A DNA stretch of 64,000 nucleotides from Sipunculus nudus (lineage: Eukaryota; Annelida; Sipuncula; Golfingiida; Sipunculidae). Under the pieces are notes generated by a model, which was not told the origin of the DNA, ran no database searches, and worked only from the letters and a program-made list of their open reading frames with translations. The stretch lies in NCBI GenBank assembly GCA_026874595.1, contig CM049316.1:20607839-20671838 (forward strand), written 5' to 3'. How positions within the stretch are numbered: the first letter of the stretch is position 1; each line of letters begins with the position of its first letter. Made by a program: the position numbers and the translations under genes. This document shows, in pieces, positions 38,616 through 48,042 of the stretch.

Positions 38616-39845
38616 TTATGTCCCTATGCCACCCGTTCCTGTTTTTCTTCGTCCAGAGTCTTGCCTGCGAACAAACGGGGAGTAAGTGCACATGGTGCCA
38701 GACAGGTCCCTGAGTGGGTAGTCTTCGATAATGTACCCAAGCAACTTTGAAACCTGCCAAGCCGCCAACGATATCGTTGTCGCAGTGTCGGTTTGTATCT
38801 TAGCAACGTACCCGCAGGCTCCGACATCAACATGTTTTAAAGACCCGTAAAACGTGACTGTCCCATCAGGATGCATTGACAAGTGCAAAACATGGTCATC
38901 GTCACAAACCCACCGTTCATAGAGAAACATTGCGGTGACGCTGCGGTTTTCTCGTTGAGCAATCAACAGCAAAGCGTTGAGATTGCTACTCAGAAATTCG
39001 TCCTCAAACATGACTAGCATACCCGGCACGTTTAACACATTGTGACTTTCTGTCTCACATTCGTAACTTTCACGGGCACCCGTCTTCGCCTGTCGCACTG
39101 CCTGTTCTCCTACCATCTTGTGTTCACAAGACACAGCAGGAGGCCTCCATGGCGTGCAGATAAATCATACTTTCTGGTAATCGGATATCACGTTATCCAG
39201 AAGCTGGCACAGTTCCACTGTTGTCAGGGAGATCGCGGTTTCGTGGTCAACCACAACGTCTCCCTTAAATGATTCGTTGTTCTTGTCTAAGCGCGCGTGG
39301 AACGAGACTGTTCCAAATGTGTCCATTGTGATATGCACAGATTCACCAAGTCCTTCATCAATGTCGTATATCCAGCCTGTAACACTACCGCCTGCTTTTT
39401 GGGCCTCATTGAGTAATAGGTCTAAATATTTGGCCAGTTTTTTCCACACGAAAACCCAACCTCCGACGTGTACTTGCTCTGTGTCTTGTTCCAAAATTAC
39501 AGCATCGCCTCGGACGGCCCACGGCCTCCATTTTAAACATTTGCCCTTCCCTACTTGATATGTTTTAACCTTTGCGAACTGTTCCGTCAGTTCCGTCTCG
39601 TCACACGTGGGGCAGTACCACTTGAACGTGACACGGTCGTCGGGGACTGTAATGCCGGGAGATGTTTGACATTTCTGGCACGCCCTCACAAGTATGCGTT
39701 CTCGCCATTGGAATCCCATCTCTCGCAACCTGTCCTGAAAGTACGTCCCGTCTGACGGTTCGTATCTCCCCGGGTTGCGGGGCCGACCTGCGTCAGGACT
39801 CGGGATCTCCGGGGAACTGCATCGGTCTCCACATGTATTCCCCAT
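38616..39845 (-). pseudogene. Zinc-ribbon family member interrupted by in-frame TGA
   Basis: One reading frame from the ATG at 39845 to 38616 contains a single in-frame TGA at 39165-39167. The first part (226 residues) has the family N-terminal half: SDGTYFQDRLREMG, zinc ribbon CQKCQ...CPTCDETE, then MDTFGTVSFHARL and a helical end stopping at DYQKV. The part after TGA continues with the same linker (PPAVS, as in the paralogues) and then the C-terminal half, VPGMLVMFEDEF and MHPDGTVTFYGSL. The second zinc ribbon and roughly 90 residues are missing compared with the 510- and 525-residue paralogues. The stop could be a nonsense mutation, readthrough, or be removed by splicing, since 'aaa|gtatga' is a weak donor at that spot. 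A TATA box is well placed upstream. Confidence 0.7.
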
Positions 39846-39876
39846 CTTGTCTGAACGGCTGTGCCTGGAACGCCGT

Positions 39877-39886
39877 TTTATATACG
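39877..39886 (-). promoter_or_regulatory. TATA box, zinc-ribbon family promoter 1
   Basis: On the minus strand GTATATAAAA is flanked by GGAGACTGTAC before and CGGCGTTCCAGGCA after. The same arrangement occurs at 41687-41696. The ATG at 39845 is about 32 bases downstream. Confidence 0.65.
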
Positions 39887-40124
39887 TACAGTCTCCTCAG
39901 CAATCAGCACCTCCCCCCCCCCCCCTTTGATCTCCCTGTGTGTCTGTTATTGTACGTGCCCCGTGTATCACCATAACAGCGGGTGGCATGACGGATATAT
40001 GTATATGTACAAACGTGTACGGTACCTGCAGGTTTCGATAACACGTCCGGTGTACGAGATCATATGACTACATTCCGCGTTTTCAACTGGCCTCATCCAT
40101 TTGCCCTTCTTCGTCTTCTTCAGC

Positions 40125-41657
40125 CTAAGTGTTCTCAGAAAACAACCGAGGGTAAGTGTACATCGTACCCGACAAATCTTTCGGCGGGTAGTTACTGATC
40201 ACACACTCGAGTAATGATACAACATCCCATGCCTTGAGCGGTATCGCATTCAAAGTGTCGGTTTGTATCATCGTCTGTATCTCGTCGCGGAAGTTGATAT
40301 ACAGCGTTTCCAAAGGTCCATAAAACGTTACGGTACCGTCTGGGTCCATCGAGATGTGAAGGTCGTGCACTTGATCATGGTTTATCCGATTATAGCGGAA
40401 CACTGCGTTCATACGACAGTTTTCCTTTTGAGCGGCCAGGAGCAAAACGTCTAAATCACCGGTCAGAATATTATCCTCCAACATGGCGAGCATTCCTGGT
40501 ACTTGTACCTCGTCTTCTGTTACGAGCGTGACTTTGTCTTTGAAACGCAGATACGGTTTCCATCTAAGGTGTATCCACCAATCCCAGGGGGGTTTGCAGT
40601 ATACCCAAATCGAGGTGTCGGTGCCATGCGGTAGGAAGCCGATTGTTCTCTCACGTGTGAACAGATACTCCAACTCACTCTGGTCGCATATAGGGCAGTA
40701 TTCCTGTACGCCATCAAACACATTTTCATAATCCGGGTTGCACGTCTTGCAGGGAATCACTATCATCTTCTCGCGGTCGTAAAACATATCATACCCTCGT
40801 ACATTATCTCGAAAGAACATGCCGTCAGAAGGTACGACACCGTCTGATGGTCCGCCCTCACTGTCAACACCAACTTCAGTAGTATCACCCGTGTTCGCGT
40901 GGGCATGCTGCCCTGGGGATTCCATCACTGTGTCTACGATGTTGTCATAAGACACCGCCGGAGGTTTCTTGCCGTAAATGACTACATTCTGGTAATCGGT
41001 GATCACGTGTTCCAACAGCTGGAACAGTACTTCTGTCGTCAGCGATATCGCTTTCTCCTTGTGGACCGCCACCTGCATGGTGAAACACGCGTCGTCCTTG
41101 TTAATGCGGTCAAAGAATGACACAGTGCCGTAGGGGTCCATCTGGATATACAAGGACTCACAGATACCCGGAAAACGTCGGTATATCCAACCGGTCACGC
41201 TGCGGTTCGCTTTTTGAGCCTCGCATAGAATCATGTCGAGATGTCCAACCAGGGCCCGCAACACGGAACCGAAGCCTTCCACGTGGATTGTCTTGTCTCC
41301 GTGTCGAAACAACACTGTATCTTCTCGACGTAACAACGGTCTCCACGTAAACGTTATCCCTTGCCCCAAATCGTAGGTTTTCTCGTTTGTGAACAGTGCC
41401 ATCACTTCTGTCTCTTGACACGTGGGGCAATATATCCTTGCATGGTCGTGGTTGGAACGGTAAAGGTAATCGTCTGCACACATTGAGCATTTGTCTACAA
41501 TTATGTGTTGTTCCCGCCACCTGACTCCCATTTGTCGTAACACGTTACCAAAGAAAGCCCCGCCGGATGGCGCGAAATGGTAAGTGTTACCCGGAGGACC
41601 AGTGAAAATACTGATAACCTCCTGGCGATGGCGTGTGTCTGCACGGAGGCCCCCCAT
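40125..41657 (-). CDS. Double zinc-ribbon family protein (510 aa)
   Basis: The ATG at 41657 (MGGLRADTRHRQEV) is chosen because it aligns with the start of the paralogue at 43541 and follows a TATA box; the frame stays open 19 codons further upstream. The protein is an internal tandem duplication. Each half has a DG-x-FF segment, a zinc ribbon (CSMC...CPTCQETE in the first, CKTC...CPICDQSE in the second), a beta-rich stretch with MDPYGTVSFFDR or MDPDGTVTFYGPL, and a helical end. The C-terminal half also ends in DLSGTMYTYPRLF, conserved in the family. Function unknown. Zinc ribbons suggest nucleic-acid or protein binding, which is inference only. It is the middle member of three minus-strand paralogues separated by about 280-300 bp. 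Confidence 0.8.
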   Translation of the reverse strand: MGGLRADTRHRQEVISIFTGPPGNTYHFAPSGGAFFGNVLRQMGVRWREQHIIVDKCSMCADDYLYRSNHDHARIYCPTCQETEVMALFTNEKTYDLGQGITFTWRPLLRREDTVLFRHGDKTIHVEGFGSVLRALVGHLDMILCEAQKANRSVTGWIYRRFPGICESLYIQMDPYGTVSFFDRINKDDACFTMQVAVHKEKAISLTTEVLFQLLEHVITDYQNVVIYGKKPPAVSYDNIVDTVMESPGQHAHANTGDTTEVGVDSEGGPSDGVVPSDGMFFRDNVRGYDMFYDREKMIVIPCKTCNPDYENVFDGVQEYCPICDQSELEYLFTRERTIGFLPHGTDTSIWVYCKPPWDWWIHLRWKPYLRFKDKVTLVTEDEVQVPGMLAMLEDNILTGDLDVLLLAAQKENCRMNAVFRYNRINHDQVHDLHISMDPDGTVTFYGPLETLYINFRDEIQTMIQTDTLNAIPLKAWDVVSLLECVISNYPPKDLSGTMYTYPRLFSENT

Positions 41658-41686
41658 CGTATATGCCCAGCGCTGCCTGGGACAGC

Positions 41687-41696
41687 GTTTATATAC
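41687..41696 (-). promoter_or_regulatory. TATA box, zinc-ribbon family promoter 2
   Basis: On the minus strand GTATATAAAC is preceded by GGAGACGCCAC and followed by GCTGTCCCAGGCAGCGC, matching the promoter at 39877-39886. The ATG is about 30 bases downstream. The equivalent position upstream of 43541 keeps CCAGGCAGCGC but the TATA there is degraded to 'attgttaacgg'. Confidence 0.65.
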
Positions 41697-41963
41697 GTGG
41701 CGTCTCCTCAACAACCCGCTCCACTCTCCAACTCAACATCACTGTCCCGCCGTCACTAAATATATAGACCTCGTCATATGTGAGTCACGTGCTCCACAGT
41801 TGTTCCACATAATCTGCTGACACATGTGGTTCACGACACGTCTCAGATTACGCAAGGCCTCACCTTCACCTCCGATGAACCGTCTGCCGCATGCTGTGTA
41901 ACATATGTCGTGTACACAAATGTGTACATTACATACTGGTTCCGATGTGACTTCCCCCCGTGA

Positions 41964-43541
41964 TTAATGGTCTTCATTTATCTCCTCATCTTCGTCAGCA
42001 TCGTCATCATCCATCTGCTCTTCTTCGTACTTTTCAACCTCAGTTTTCTCAGGGAACAACCGAGGATAAGTGTACATCGTACCCGACAAGTCTCTCGGCG
42101 GGTAGTGCCTGATCATTGTGTTAAGTAATGATACAAGATCCCAGGCCTTGATCGATAGCGCATTCAAAATGTCGGTTTGTATGGTCTCCTGTACCCCGTC
42201 GGTGTCGAAGATATACCGCGTTATCAAAGGTCCATAAAACGTTATCGTACCGTCCGGGTCCATCGAAAGTTGAAGGTCGTGCATTTGATTATACCTTTTT
42301 CGATTATAGCGAAACAGTGCGTTTATGCGGCAGTTTTCCTTTTGAGCGGCAAGGAACAAAACGTCTAAATCACCGGTCAGATTATTATCCTCCAGCATGG
42401 CGAGTATTCCTGGTATTTGTACATCTTTGTTCTGTCCTATCAACCCTACCCTGCCCTTGAAACGCCTGTACGGTTCCCAGAGAAAATGTATCCAATCAGA
42501 TTCGGGAGTGGAAGACGGTAGGAAGTTGAAGAATTCCTCACATGTGAACAGATACTCCAACTCACTCTGGTCGCATATAGGGCAGTATTCCCGTACGTCA
42601 TCAAACACACTTTCGTAATCCGGGTTGCACCTCGCGCACTGTATCACTACCATCTTCTCGCGGTCGTAAAGTATGTCATATCCTCGTACATGACCTCGAA
42701 AGAACCTGCCGTCAAAAGGTACGACACCGTCTGATGGTCCCGCCACACTGTCAACACCCGCTTCAGTAGTATCACCCGTGTTCGCGTGGGCATGCTGCCC
42801 TGGATATCCCGGCACTGCGTCTACAATGTTGTCATAAGACACCGCCGGAGGATTCCAGCTGTAAATGGTTACATCCTGGTAATCGGTGATCACGTGCTCC
42901 AACAATTGGAACAGTACTTCTGTCGTCAGCGATATCGTCTCATCCCTGTGGGCCGCCACCTGCATTGTGAAACGCGCGTCATCCTTGTAAATGCGGTCGT
43001 AGAATGACACAGTGCCATACGGGTCCATCTGGATATGCAAAGATTTACATATACCGGAGACATTAGGGTATATCCAACCGGTCAAGCTGCTGTTAGCCTT
43101 TTGAGCATCAGACAGCATCCTGTCGAGATGTCCGACCAGGGCCCGCAACACGGAACCGAAGCCTTCCACGTGGATTGTCTTGTCTCTATGTCGAAACAAC
43201 ACTGTATCTCCATGACGTAACAACGGCCGCCACCTGAACGTTATCCCTTGCCCCAAATCGTAGGTTTTCTCGGTTGTGAGCAGTGCCCTCAGTTCTGTCT
43301 CTTGACACGTGGGGCAGTATAACCTGCCCCGTCTGTTGTGATGGTACAGGTAATCGTCTGCACACATTGAGCATTTGTCCACAACTATGTGTTCTTCTCG
43401 CCACGTCACCCCCCTCCGTCGTAACCGGTTACTAAAGAAATTCCCGTCGGAAGGCGCGTAACCGTAACTGTTACCCCGTGGACCAGTGAAAAGACCGACT
43501 ACATCCCGGCGATGGCGTGAGTGTGCACAGCGGTCCCCCAT
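41964..43541 (-). CDS. Double zinc-ribbon family protein (525 aa)
   Basis: Closest paralogue of the gene at 40125-41657, with the same two-half layout. Zinc-ribbon cysteines are at residues 57, 60, 76 and 79 (CSMC, CPTC), MDPYGTVSFYDRI is at about 172, the second ribbon (CARC...CPIC) at about 305-328 and MDPDGTITFYGPL near 430. It ends with an acidic tail (EQMDDDDADEDEEINEDH) that the other members lack. The linker between halves (QHAHANTGDTTEAGVDS) is nearly identical to the paralogue, so the duplication is recent. The ATG at 43541 opens the conserved MGDRC start. It is the gene of block 1 nearest the regulatory region and transcribed away from it. Molecular function unknown. Confidence 0.8.
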   Translation of the reverse strand: MGDRCAHSRHRRDVVGLFTGPRGNSYGYAPSDGNFFSNRLRRRGVTWREEHIVVDKCSMCADDYLYHHNRRGRLYCPTCQETELRALLTTEKTYDLGQGITFRWRPLLRHGDTVLFRHRDKTIHVEGFGSVLRALVGHLDRMLSDAQKANSSLTGWIYPNVSGICKSLHIQMDPYGTVSFYDRIYKDDARFTMQVAAHRDETISLTTEVLFQLLEHVITDYQDVTIYSWNPPAVSYDNIVDAVPGYPGQHAHANTGDTTEAGVDSVAGPSDGVVPFDGRFFRGHVRGYDILYDREKMVVIQCARCNPDYESVFDDVREYCPICDQSELEYLFTCEEFFNFLPSSTPESDWIHFLWEPYRRFKGRVGLIGQNKDVQIPGILAMLEDNNLTGDLDVLFLAAQKENCRINALFRYNRKRYNQMHDLQLSMDPDGTITFYGPLITRYIFDTDGVQETIQTDILNALSIKAWDLVSLLNTMIRHYPPRDLSGTMYTYPRLFPEKTEVEKYEEEQMDDDDADEDEEINEDH

Positions 43542-43788
43542 CGTGTATGTTGGGCGCTGCCTGGCCCGTTAACAATTAACGGTCGATCACGCAGAGCCTG
43601 ACACCAGACCGTGGATACTTGTTAACCCAAATAATGTTACATATATGAGACACGGCAGGGCTTGAATGACATGTGTGAGTCACGTGTGCCCACATAGTTC
43701 ATAAGAAATACGATGACGCATTCCTTGTTTTTTTGTTTCGTGTCCCTTTTATTACATACGTGTCATAATGTCCGGGTCTGATGTGAAA

Positions 43789-43899
43789 GTCCCCGTGGCG
43801 TAACGGGCTAATTCAAACTTTCCTACCTGGACCAATAGTTTGTACTTGCAGTTCCGGCAAGGTTCAGTTCGGATCCGGGTTCGAATCCCGGCGGTGACA
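43789..43899 (+). pseudogene. tRNA-like sequence (intron-bearing or decayed tRNA)
   Basis: The ends look like a tRNA: GTCCCCG pairs with CGGTGAC (one mismatch), and CCGGG-TTCGAAT-CCCGG is a perfect T-arm with B box. The first bases (GTCCCCGTGGCGTAACGG) resemble the tRNA-Asn at 38531. The 75 bases in between are too long, do not give an obvious D-stem or anticodon stem, and would need an intron or long variable arm. It may be a decayed tRNA-Asn copy with an insertion, or a tRNA-derived SINE head. Anticodon cannot be read. Confidence 0.4.
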
Positions 43900-44189
43900 T
43901 TCACTTTTGTCTAATATATATTTCATATACGTGTGTGTCGGTTGAAATTAATGTTTATGAGGTAAATATACAAAACATCGCTCACGTATCTGCAAGATCA
44001 ACAACAGATATTTCGTGGTGTTACGATTATGTATATAATATATAATAATATGTAAATATATATATATACATATCTGATTGTGTTCAGATGACAACAGATA
44101 AGGCGACCCGGGACGAACCCGAGTTCACATGACTCATCAATACGTGTTATCCAACCGTCACTTCCTGTCGTCTGACCCCATGTGACCCG

Positions 44190-45074
44190 GCACTTCCGTT
44201 CACGACCCTTCACACTTCCTCACTTCCGGTCCAACACCACCCTACGTACCCGCACCGGAAGTCCCATTTACTCAATGGTTAAGCGTGACCCTAAAGTGTG
44301 ACCCCGATCACGACTGCCGGGTGTAAAGCAAACTTCCGGTACATGCGCTGTTAGTTCATTGGTCAGATCAGGTCACGTGGTGTGCATTCAGTCCGCCCAT
44401 TGGTCAGGTCTCATTCACAACAATCAAACACGCGATGTCCACGTGGTCTATTGCATCATCCCCGACCCATTCGTCCACACATTTCAAACCTGTTTTTAAA
44501 CCTTTTTCTCTCACGTTTTTTTCCGGATTGGCATCATATCCCACTTTACTCACATAACTGGACAATTATGCAAGATTTCACCATCATCGCCTTATTAACA
44601 TCACTACAACAACTCATTTAAATCCTGAAGCGGTGCACAACCGGAAGTACTATTCTACCGGAAGTTGGGCACACCCGCACCCGGCACCTCGACCCTCGAC
44701 GCTTCGCCATGAATAAATTAGTGTGTGCGATTTCGGGCCCGCGTGCCGGGGAGGGTGGTGTGTGTGCGATTTCGGGCCCGCGTGCCGGGGAGGGTGGTGC
44801 ATGTGTGTGAGCGATGATACGGGTGTTTGATTTTTTACCCCCCCCCGGGTAAAAATTTTCAAGATGGTGGATGGATGTATGTGTAAGGAGAGCGTTGATT
44901 GGTTGGGGAGATGTGAGAAGTGATTTGATTGGTTACGCAGTGGAGTGACGTCACAGTAAGCGGAAACGAACGGGGAGGTAAAATAAGGATGTATGTGTAT
45001 CCGGCGGAAACGAAGGGGGGTGGTTTGTTTGAAACGGTGTGTGTGACGTCACAGGAGAAATAAGGTATATAAGG
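44190..45074. promoter_or_regulatory. Divergent regulatory region (ETS, CRE, CCAAT, E-box cluster)
   Basis: Between block 1 (minus) and block 2 (plus). The ETS-type motif ACCGGAAGT in either orientation occurs at about 44222-44230, 44254-44262, 44332-44340, 44640-44648 and 44657-44665, with weaker versions near 44191 and 44213. Full CRE palindromes TGACGTCA are at 44946-44953 and 45044-45051. E-box CACGTG-type and inverted CCAAT boxes (ATTGG) lie at about 44355-44405, and further ATTGG at 44895-44935. A 38-39-bp unit ('gtgtgtgcgatttcgggccc', then 'gcgtgccggggagggtggt') is tandemly duplicated at about 44721-44799. The cluster ends in a strong TATA at 45066. Factor binding is inferred from motifs only. 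Confidence 0.65.
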
Positions 45075-45279
45075 AGGTAGTTTGGACGGAGTAAAGTCAG
45101 ACTCTGGTTTTGACTGGTACTAGTACTGGTGATAACTACACTTTGGATATATAGAAGCCGTCGTTGTGTTATATAGAAGCCGTCGTTGTGTTTGGAGACA
45201 AACAGCTACAGAAAGCAAGTTGAAGCAAAGATTTGAAAGTTTGTTGAAGATTTGAGTTTGTGACAAAACAACAATACCG
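45066..45279 (+). promoter_or_regulatory. TATA promoter and putative non-coding leader exon
   Basis: TATATAAGG at 45066-45074 predicts a start near 45095-45100 ('gtcagactctgg'). The following ~180 bases have no long ORF, contain a tandemly duplicated 26-bp unit ('tatagaagccgtcgttgtgt', about 45148-45200), and reach a 5' splice-site-like 'accg|gtaggtgt' at 45279/45280. I infer a leader exon that could join to the acceptor at 46382, and perhaps to later ones, in block 2. Confidence 0.45.
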
Positions 45280-45323
45280 GTAGGTGTATTTTGTAATTGG
45301 TGTTGTTTTTGAACAAAAATGAT

Positions 45324-45720
45324 GTCACACCCACTGGCCAGTAAGGTAGGCCGGGGGTGAATTTTTCTGTTGAAGGAGTGAATTTTTTAGTTTGTATTTG
45401 AGAGGGCCCCAGTAACGAAGGGTCCCTAATATTTGGTTGTTGGCAGTAACAGACACAAAAAACTAAAATGTGACCAGTAACGAAGGTCATTGGGAAGGTG
45501 GGGATGGATGAGAGGGGAGGGGGGGGGGAATTATGTTTTTGTTTTGGTTGTTGTTAGAAAACTTAGGACACCCACTGGCCAGTAAGGTAGGCCGGGGTTA
45601 CATTTATTGTGTGTATGGTTGTGTACACAACGGACTGACATCACTTTAAAAATCCCCAGATGCGCAGGAGTTAGATAAAAGCCATGTTTATACTACCTGA
45701 CCAGTAAGCAAGGTCGGGTG
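45324..45720 (+). repeat. Five hairpins with 9-nt AGTAA-type loops
   Basis: Five short inverted repeats share a 9-base loop beginning AGTAA while their stems differ. Loops are 45340-45348 (AGTAAGGTA, stem CTGGCC/GGCCGG extendable by CACCC/GGGTG with one bulge), 45411-45419 (AGTAACGAA, stem AGGG.CCC/GGG.CCCT), 45476-45484 (AGTAACGAA, stem GTGACC/GGTCAT), 45581-45589 (AGTAAGGTA, stem CTGGCC/GGCCGG) and 45703-45711 (AGTAAGCAA, stem CCTGACC/GGTCGGG). Several pairs are G-T, which would be tolerated in RNA. They lie in the presumed first intron of block 2, all in the same orientation. Confidence 0.7.
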
Positions 45721-46388
45721 ACGTGTTTTCCCCCCCATCCATCCATCCATCCAACTCGGAGCGGTTCGTTTTTTTGCCACACAAGTGACACAGACTAACC
45801 GTAACGACGATTAAGTAATGTTGTGACATAGAAACGGGAAGAGAATTTGTATTTTTTTAACCATTAACAAAAGAAAATAACAGACACGCGGACCTTTTAA
45901 CAAAAAATGTAGAGCAAAAAGGTATTGCAAGAGTTTAGTTTTTTTTTTCGGAAGGACAATGAGAAACACTATTAATTCTGTAACTGATAAAAAATAAGTA
46001 GGTAATTACTGTGAACAAAAAAAAATTCATTTAGGATAAAAATAATAATAAACAAAATGTTATGAAGCAGAGCGCCACTATGCGTGACACCTTGCATGAA
46101 TGTAATATGTAACCGCGTCACGGATATCAGTCCCTTCACGTTTATTGTATAACATGACCTCGTTAGTTTAGTAAACAACTACAACGGAAAAAAAACGACA
46201 TTTCGACACACGACCAATCACAAATGTCGATTGAGGAAAGAGGAGTAAGGAAGGTGGAGAGGGGGGGGGGAGGTTATTTTTAATATTTTTGTTTGGTACA
46301 TCAAAGTATAACCCTAAACAACACAGAAAAAAGTCCTATAGCGAAAAAGCTGTTTGTTATAAGACGTCCTTGTGACTTACAGGGAATC

Positions 46389-46895
46389 ATGATGATGATG
46401 ATGAACGAGAAGTTTGAATGTGAACTGGATGCAGCCATAGTTGCTGTGCCGAAACAAGGAGAGGCCATACTGAATGTCATAAAAAAGTTACAAACGTCGC
46501 CTGATACGTATTTGAAAGAACCAAGGGACGGGGACGAATTTGATAAATGTTTAACACCTCTCCTCGATGTACATGATCGCTTCACGGCCAATACTGGAAC
46601 AAAACTTTACCAATATATTAATTCGTATGCGAATATCACTGAAGCCACGCGCATCGCAGTCCTCATGGATAAGGTGATGCGCCTAACGGAGGACATCTAT
46701 GATATTGTCCTCCGTTGTGAGGAACTCTACAAGAATATCGTAGAGGAGTACCGCCCTAATGTGACACCGGCCGTCCACAGTCGCCACCTCGCCCGGTCGT
46801 TTTCATTTCTCGAGATACGTGTGCTAATAGAGGACATGCAAAATTATGTACAATTATGCAAGAAACGTGCTGTGAAGAAGATACAAACTGTATAA
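46389..46895 (+). CDS. Helical multigene family protein, member 1
   Basis: This is about 168 residues from the first of five consecutive ATG codons (46389). The ATG lies 7 bases after a 3' splice-site-like 'tgtgacttacag' (46371-46382), so the coding region probably begins near the start of an exon. The protein is predicted mostly alpha-helical. Its central and C-terminal parts align by eye with the next two genes (AVLMDKVMRLTEDIYD with AVRMAKLFTEWLKDTYD; the later FSFLEIR with FQFLLW). No enzyme motif, zinc site or membrane segment is visible and I do not recognise the family. AATAAA at 47103 could be its polyadenylation signal. Confidence 0.65.
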   Translation: MMMMMNEKFECELDAAIVAVPKQGEAILNVIKKLQTSPDTYLKEPRDGDEFDKCLTPLLDVHDRFTANTGTKLYQYINSYANITEATRIAVLMDKVMRLTEDIYDIVLRCEELYKNIVEEYRPNVTPAVHSRHLARSFSFLEIRVLIEDMQNYVQLCKKRAVKKIQTV

Positions 46896-47330
46896 ATGTT
46901 TTATCGGTCAAAGTATCAAAGACTTTTCTTCTTGACTTTTCCATATTTAGATATATCGGATGTGTAACACATTGCAAATCCTCACTTGTAGAGGTCGTGT
47001 AAGAAAACACACGTTTATGTATATATGTCATTGGTATTCTTTTGGTATTCTTTTTTACCTCCCAATATAGGGGTGGTGATTGTATTTTGTAAGTATACCA
47101 GGAATAAAACATATTTTAGTAACATAATAACTGCTTTATCGTGTCTGTTAACACACAGAAAAAGAGAGAGGTGATGCATGTCAAGATGACTGGAAAGGTT
47201 ATGCGTGGTGTACAAACACTGGAGATATGTTTAAGACCTGTCCTCCCTTTATGCGGTTGATAAGTATTTGTAACGTAAACATACAGACCGACACAATAAA
47301 ATAGTCCTTTCTGCTCGTTTGCTGTCCAAC

Positions 47331-47876
47331 ATGGACTCAAACCTGTCAAAAGAATTTGACCATGCATTGCTGGTAGATATTCCAGCTAAAACACGTGAGC
47401 TAAATGACTGTATTAAGTCGTTCCTGTCCACACCAGACAGATTTTTCGTTGACAGCGACAGAGTGTTTCAGCTGACTCTGAAAGCACTGGTCGACGAAGA
47501 CTGGTGGTGGAACGCGCGGATTCTCAAAGGACTTATATTAGCGAAAAAGATATGTTTACAAAAGCGGTGCCAGACGGAACAGACATTAATTGCCGTGCGG
47601 ATGGCGAAACTGTTTACAGAGTGGTTGAAGGATACCTATGACGGAACACTCAAACATACGGCAGACGCATACACGCGAGTTGTGCAGCACTACCAAAGTC
47701 ACAGTCGGTTTAAAGGCCCTGTGCAGAAGAGGCACCACCAGAACAAGCAATCCATAGCCTCGTTTCAGTTTCTGCTTTGGAAACACAGGCAAAATTTGGC
47801 TTTCGAGCTGGGACAGTTTAACAACGATGGCTTGCACACACAAGTGACAAACGCGGACAGCAGCTCGTCTAAATAA
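47331..47876 (+). CDS. Helical multigene family protein, member 2
   Basis: 181 residues from the ATG at 47331 (MDSNLSKEFDHALL). An upstream non-ATG extension of the frame is not used. A candidate acceptor 'acatacag' ends at 47286, 45 bases before. It is all-helical, with shared family features LAKKICLQKRCQTEQ, VRMAKLFTEW and VVQHYQSHSRFKG, which match member 3 closely. The C-terminus has a Ser-rich tail (NADSSSSK). Its downstream region carries the first pair of AGTACA-loop hairpins (47953-48042). Function unknown. Confidence 0.7.
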   Translation: MDSNLSKEFDHALLVDIPAKTRELNDCIKSFLSTPDRFFVDSDRVFQLTLKALVDEDWWWNARILKGLILAKKICLQKRCQTEQTLIAVRMAKLFTEWLKDTYDGTLKHTADAYTRVVQHYQSHSRFKGPVQKRHHQNKQSIASFQFLLWKHRQNLAFELGQFNNDGLHTQVTNADSSSSK

Positions 47877-47952
47877 GTCGAAATACGCGCACTGTAGGTC
47901 CCATCATCAACGTGTCCCAGTGTAAATGTTCAGTCTGTTCACGAAAGGTGGC

Positions 47953-48042
47953 GTCCAGTACAGGACACACACGCACGGACGGACGGACAGACAGACGAAT
48001 ATGATTGGCTTTTAAAAGAGCTCTGTTTCAGTACAGAAACGG
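47953..48042 (+). repeat. Pair of AGTACA-loop hairpins
   Basis: GTCC-AGTACA-GGAC at 47953-47966 and CTGTTTC-AGTACA-GAAACGG at 48023-48042. The second has a stem sequence unrelated to the other copies but still pairs over 7 positions (one G-T). Spacing of about 70 bases equals that in the array at 49.3-50.0 kb. Confidence 0.7.

Noticed and set aside
39165-39167. Selenocysteine explanation for the in-frame TGA
   Set aside because: Paralogues have no Cys or Sec at this position and no SECIS-like structure was recognised downstream; a nonsense mutation or splicing is simpler.
44382-44862. ORFs inside the regulatory region
   Set aside because: Composed of promoter motifs and the 38-39-bp tandem repeat; no paralogue or domain.
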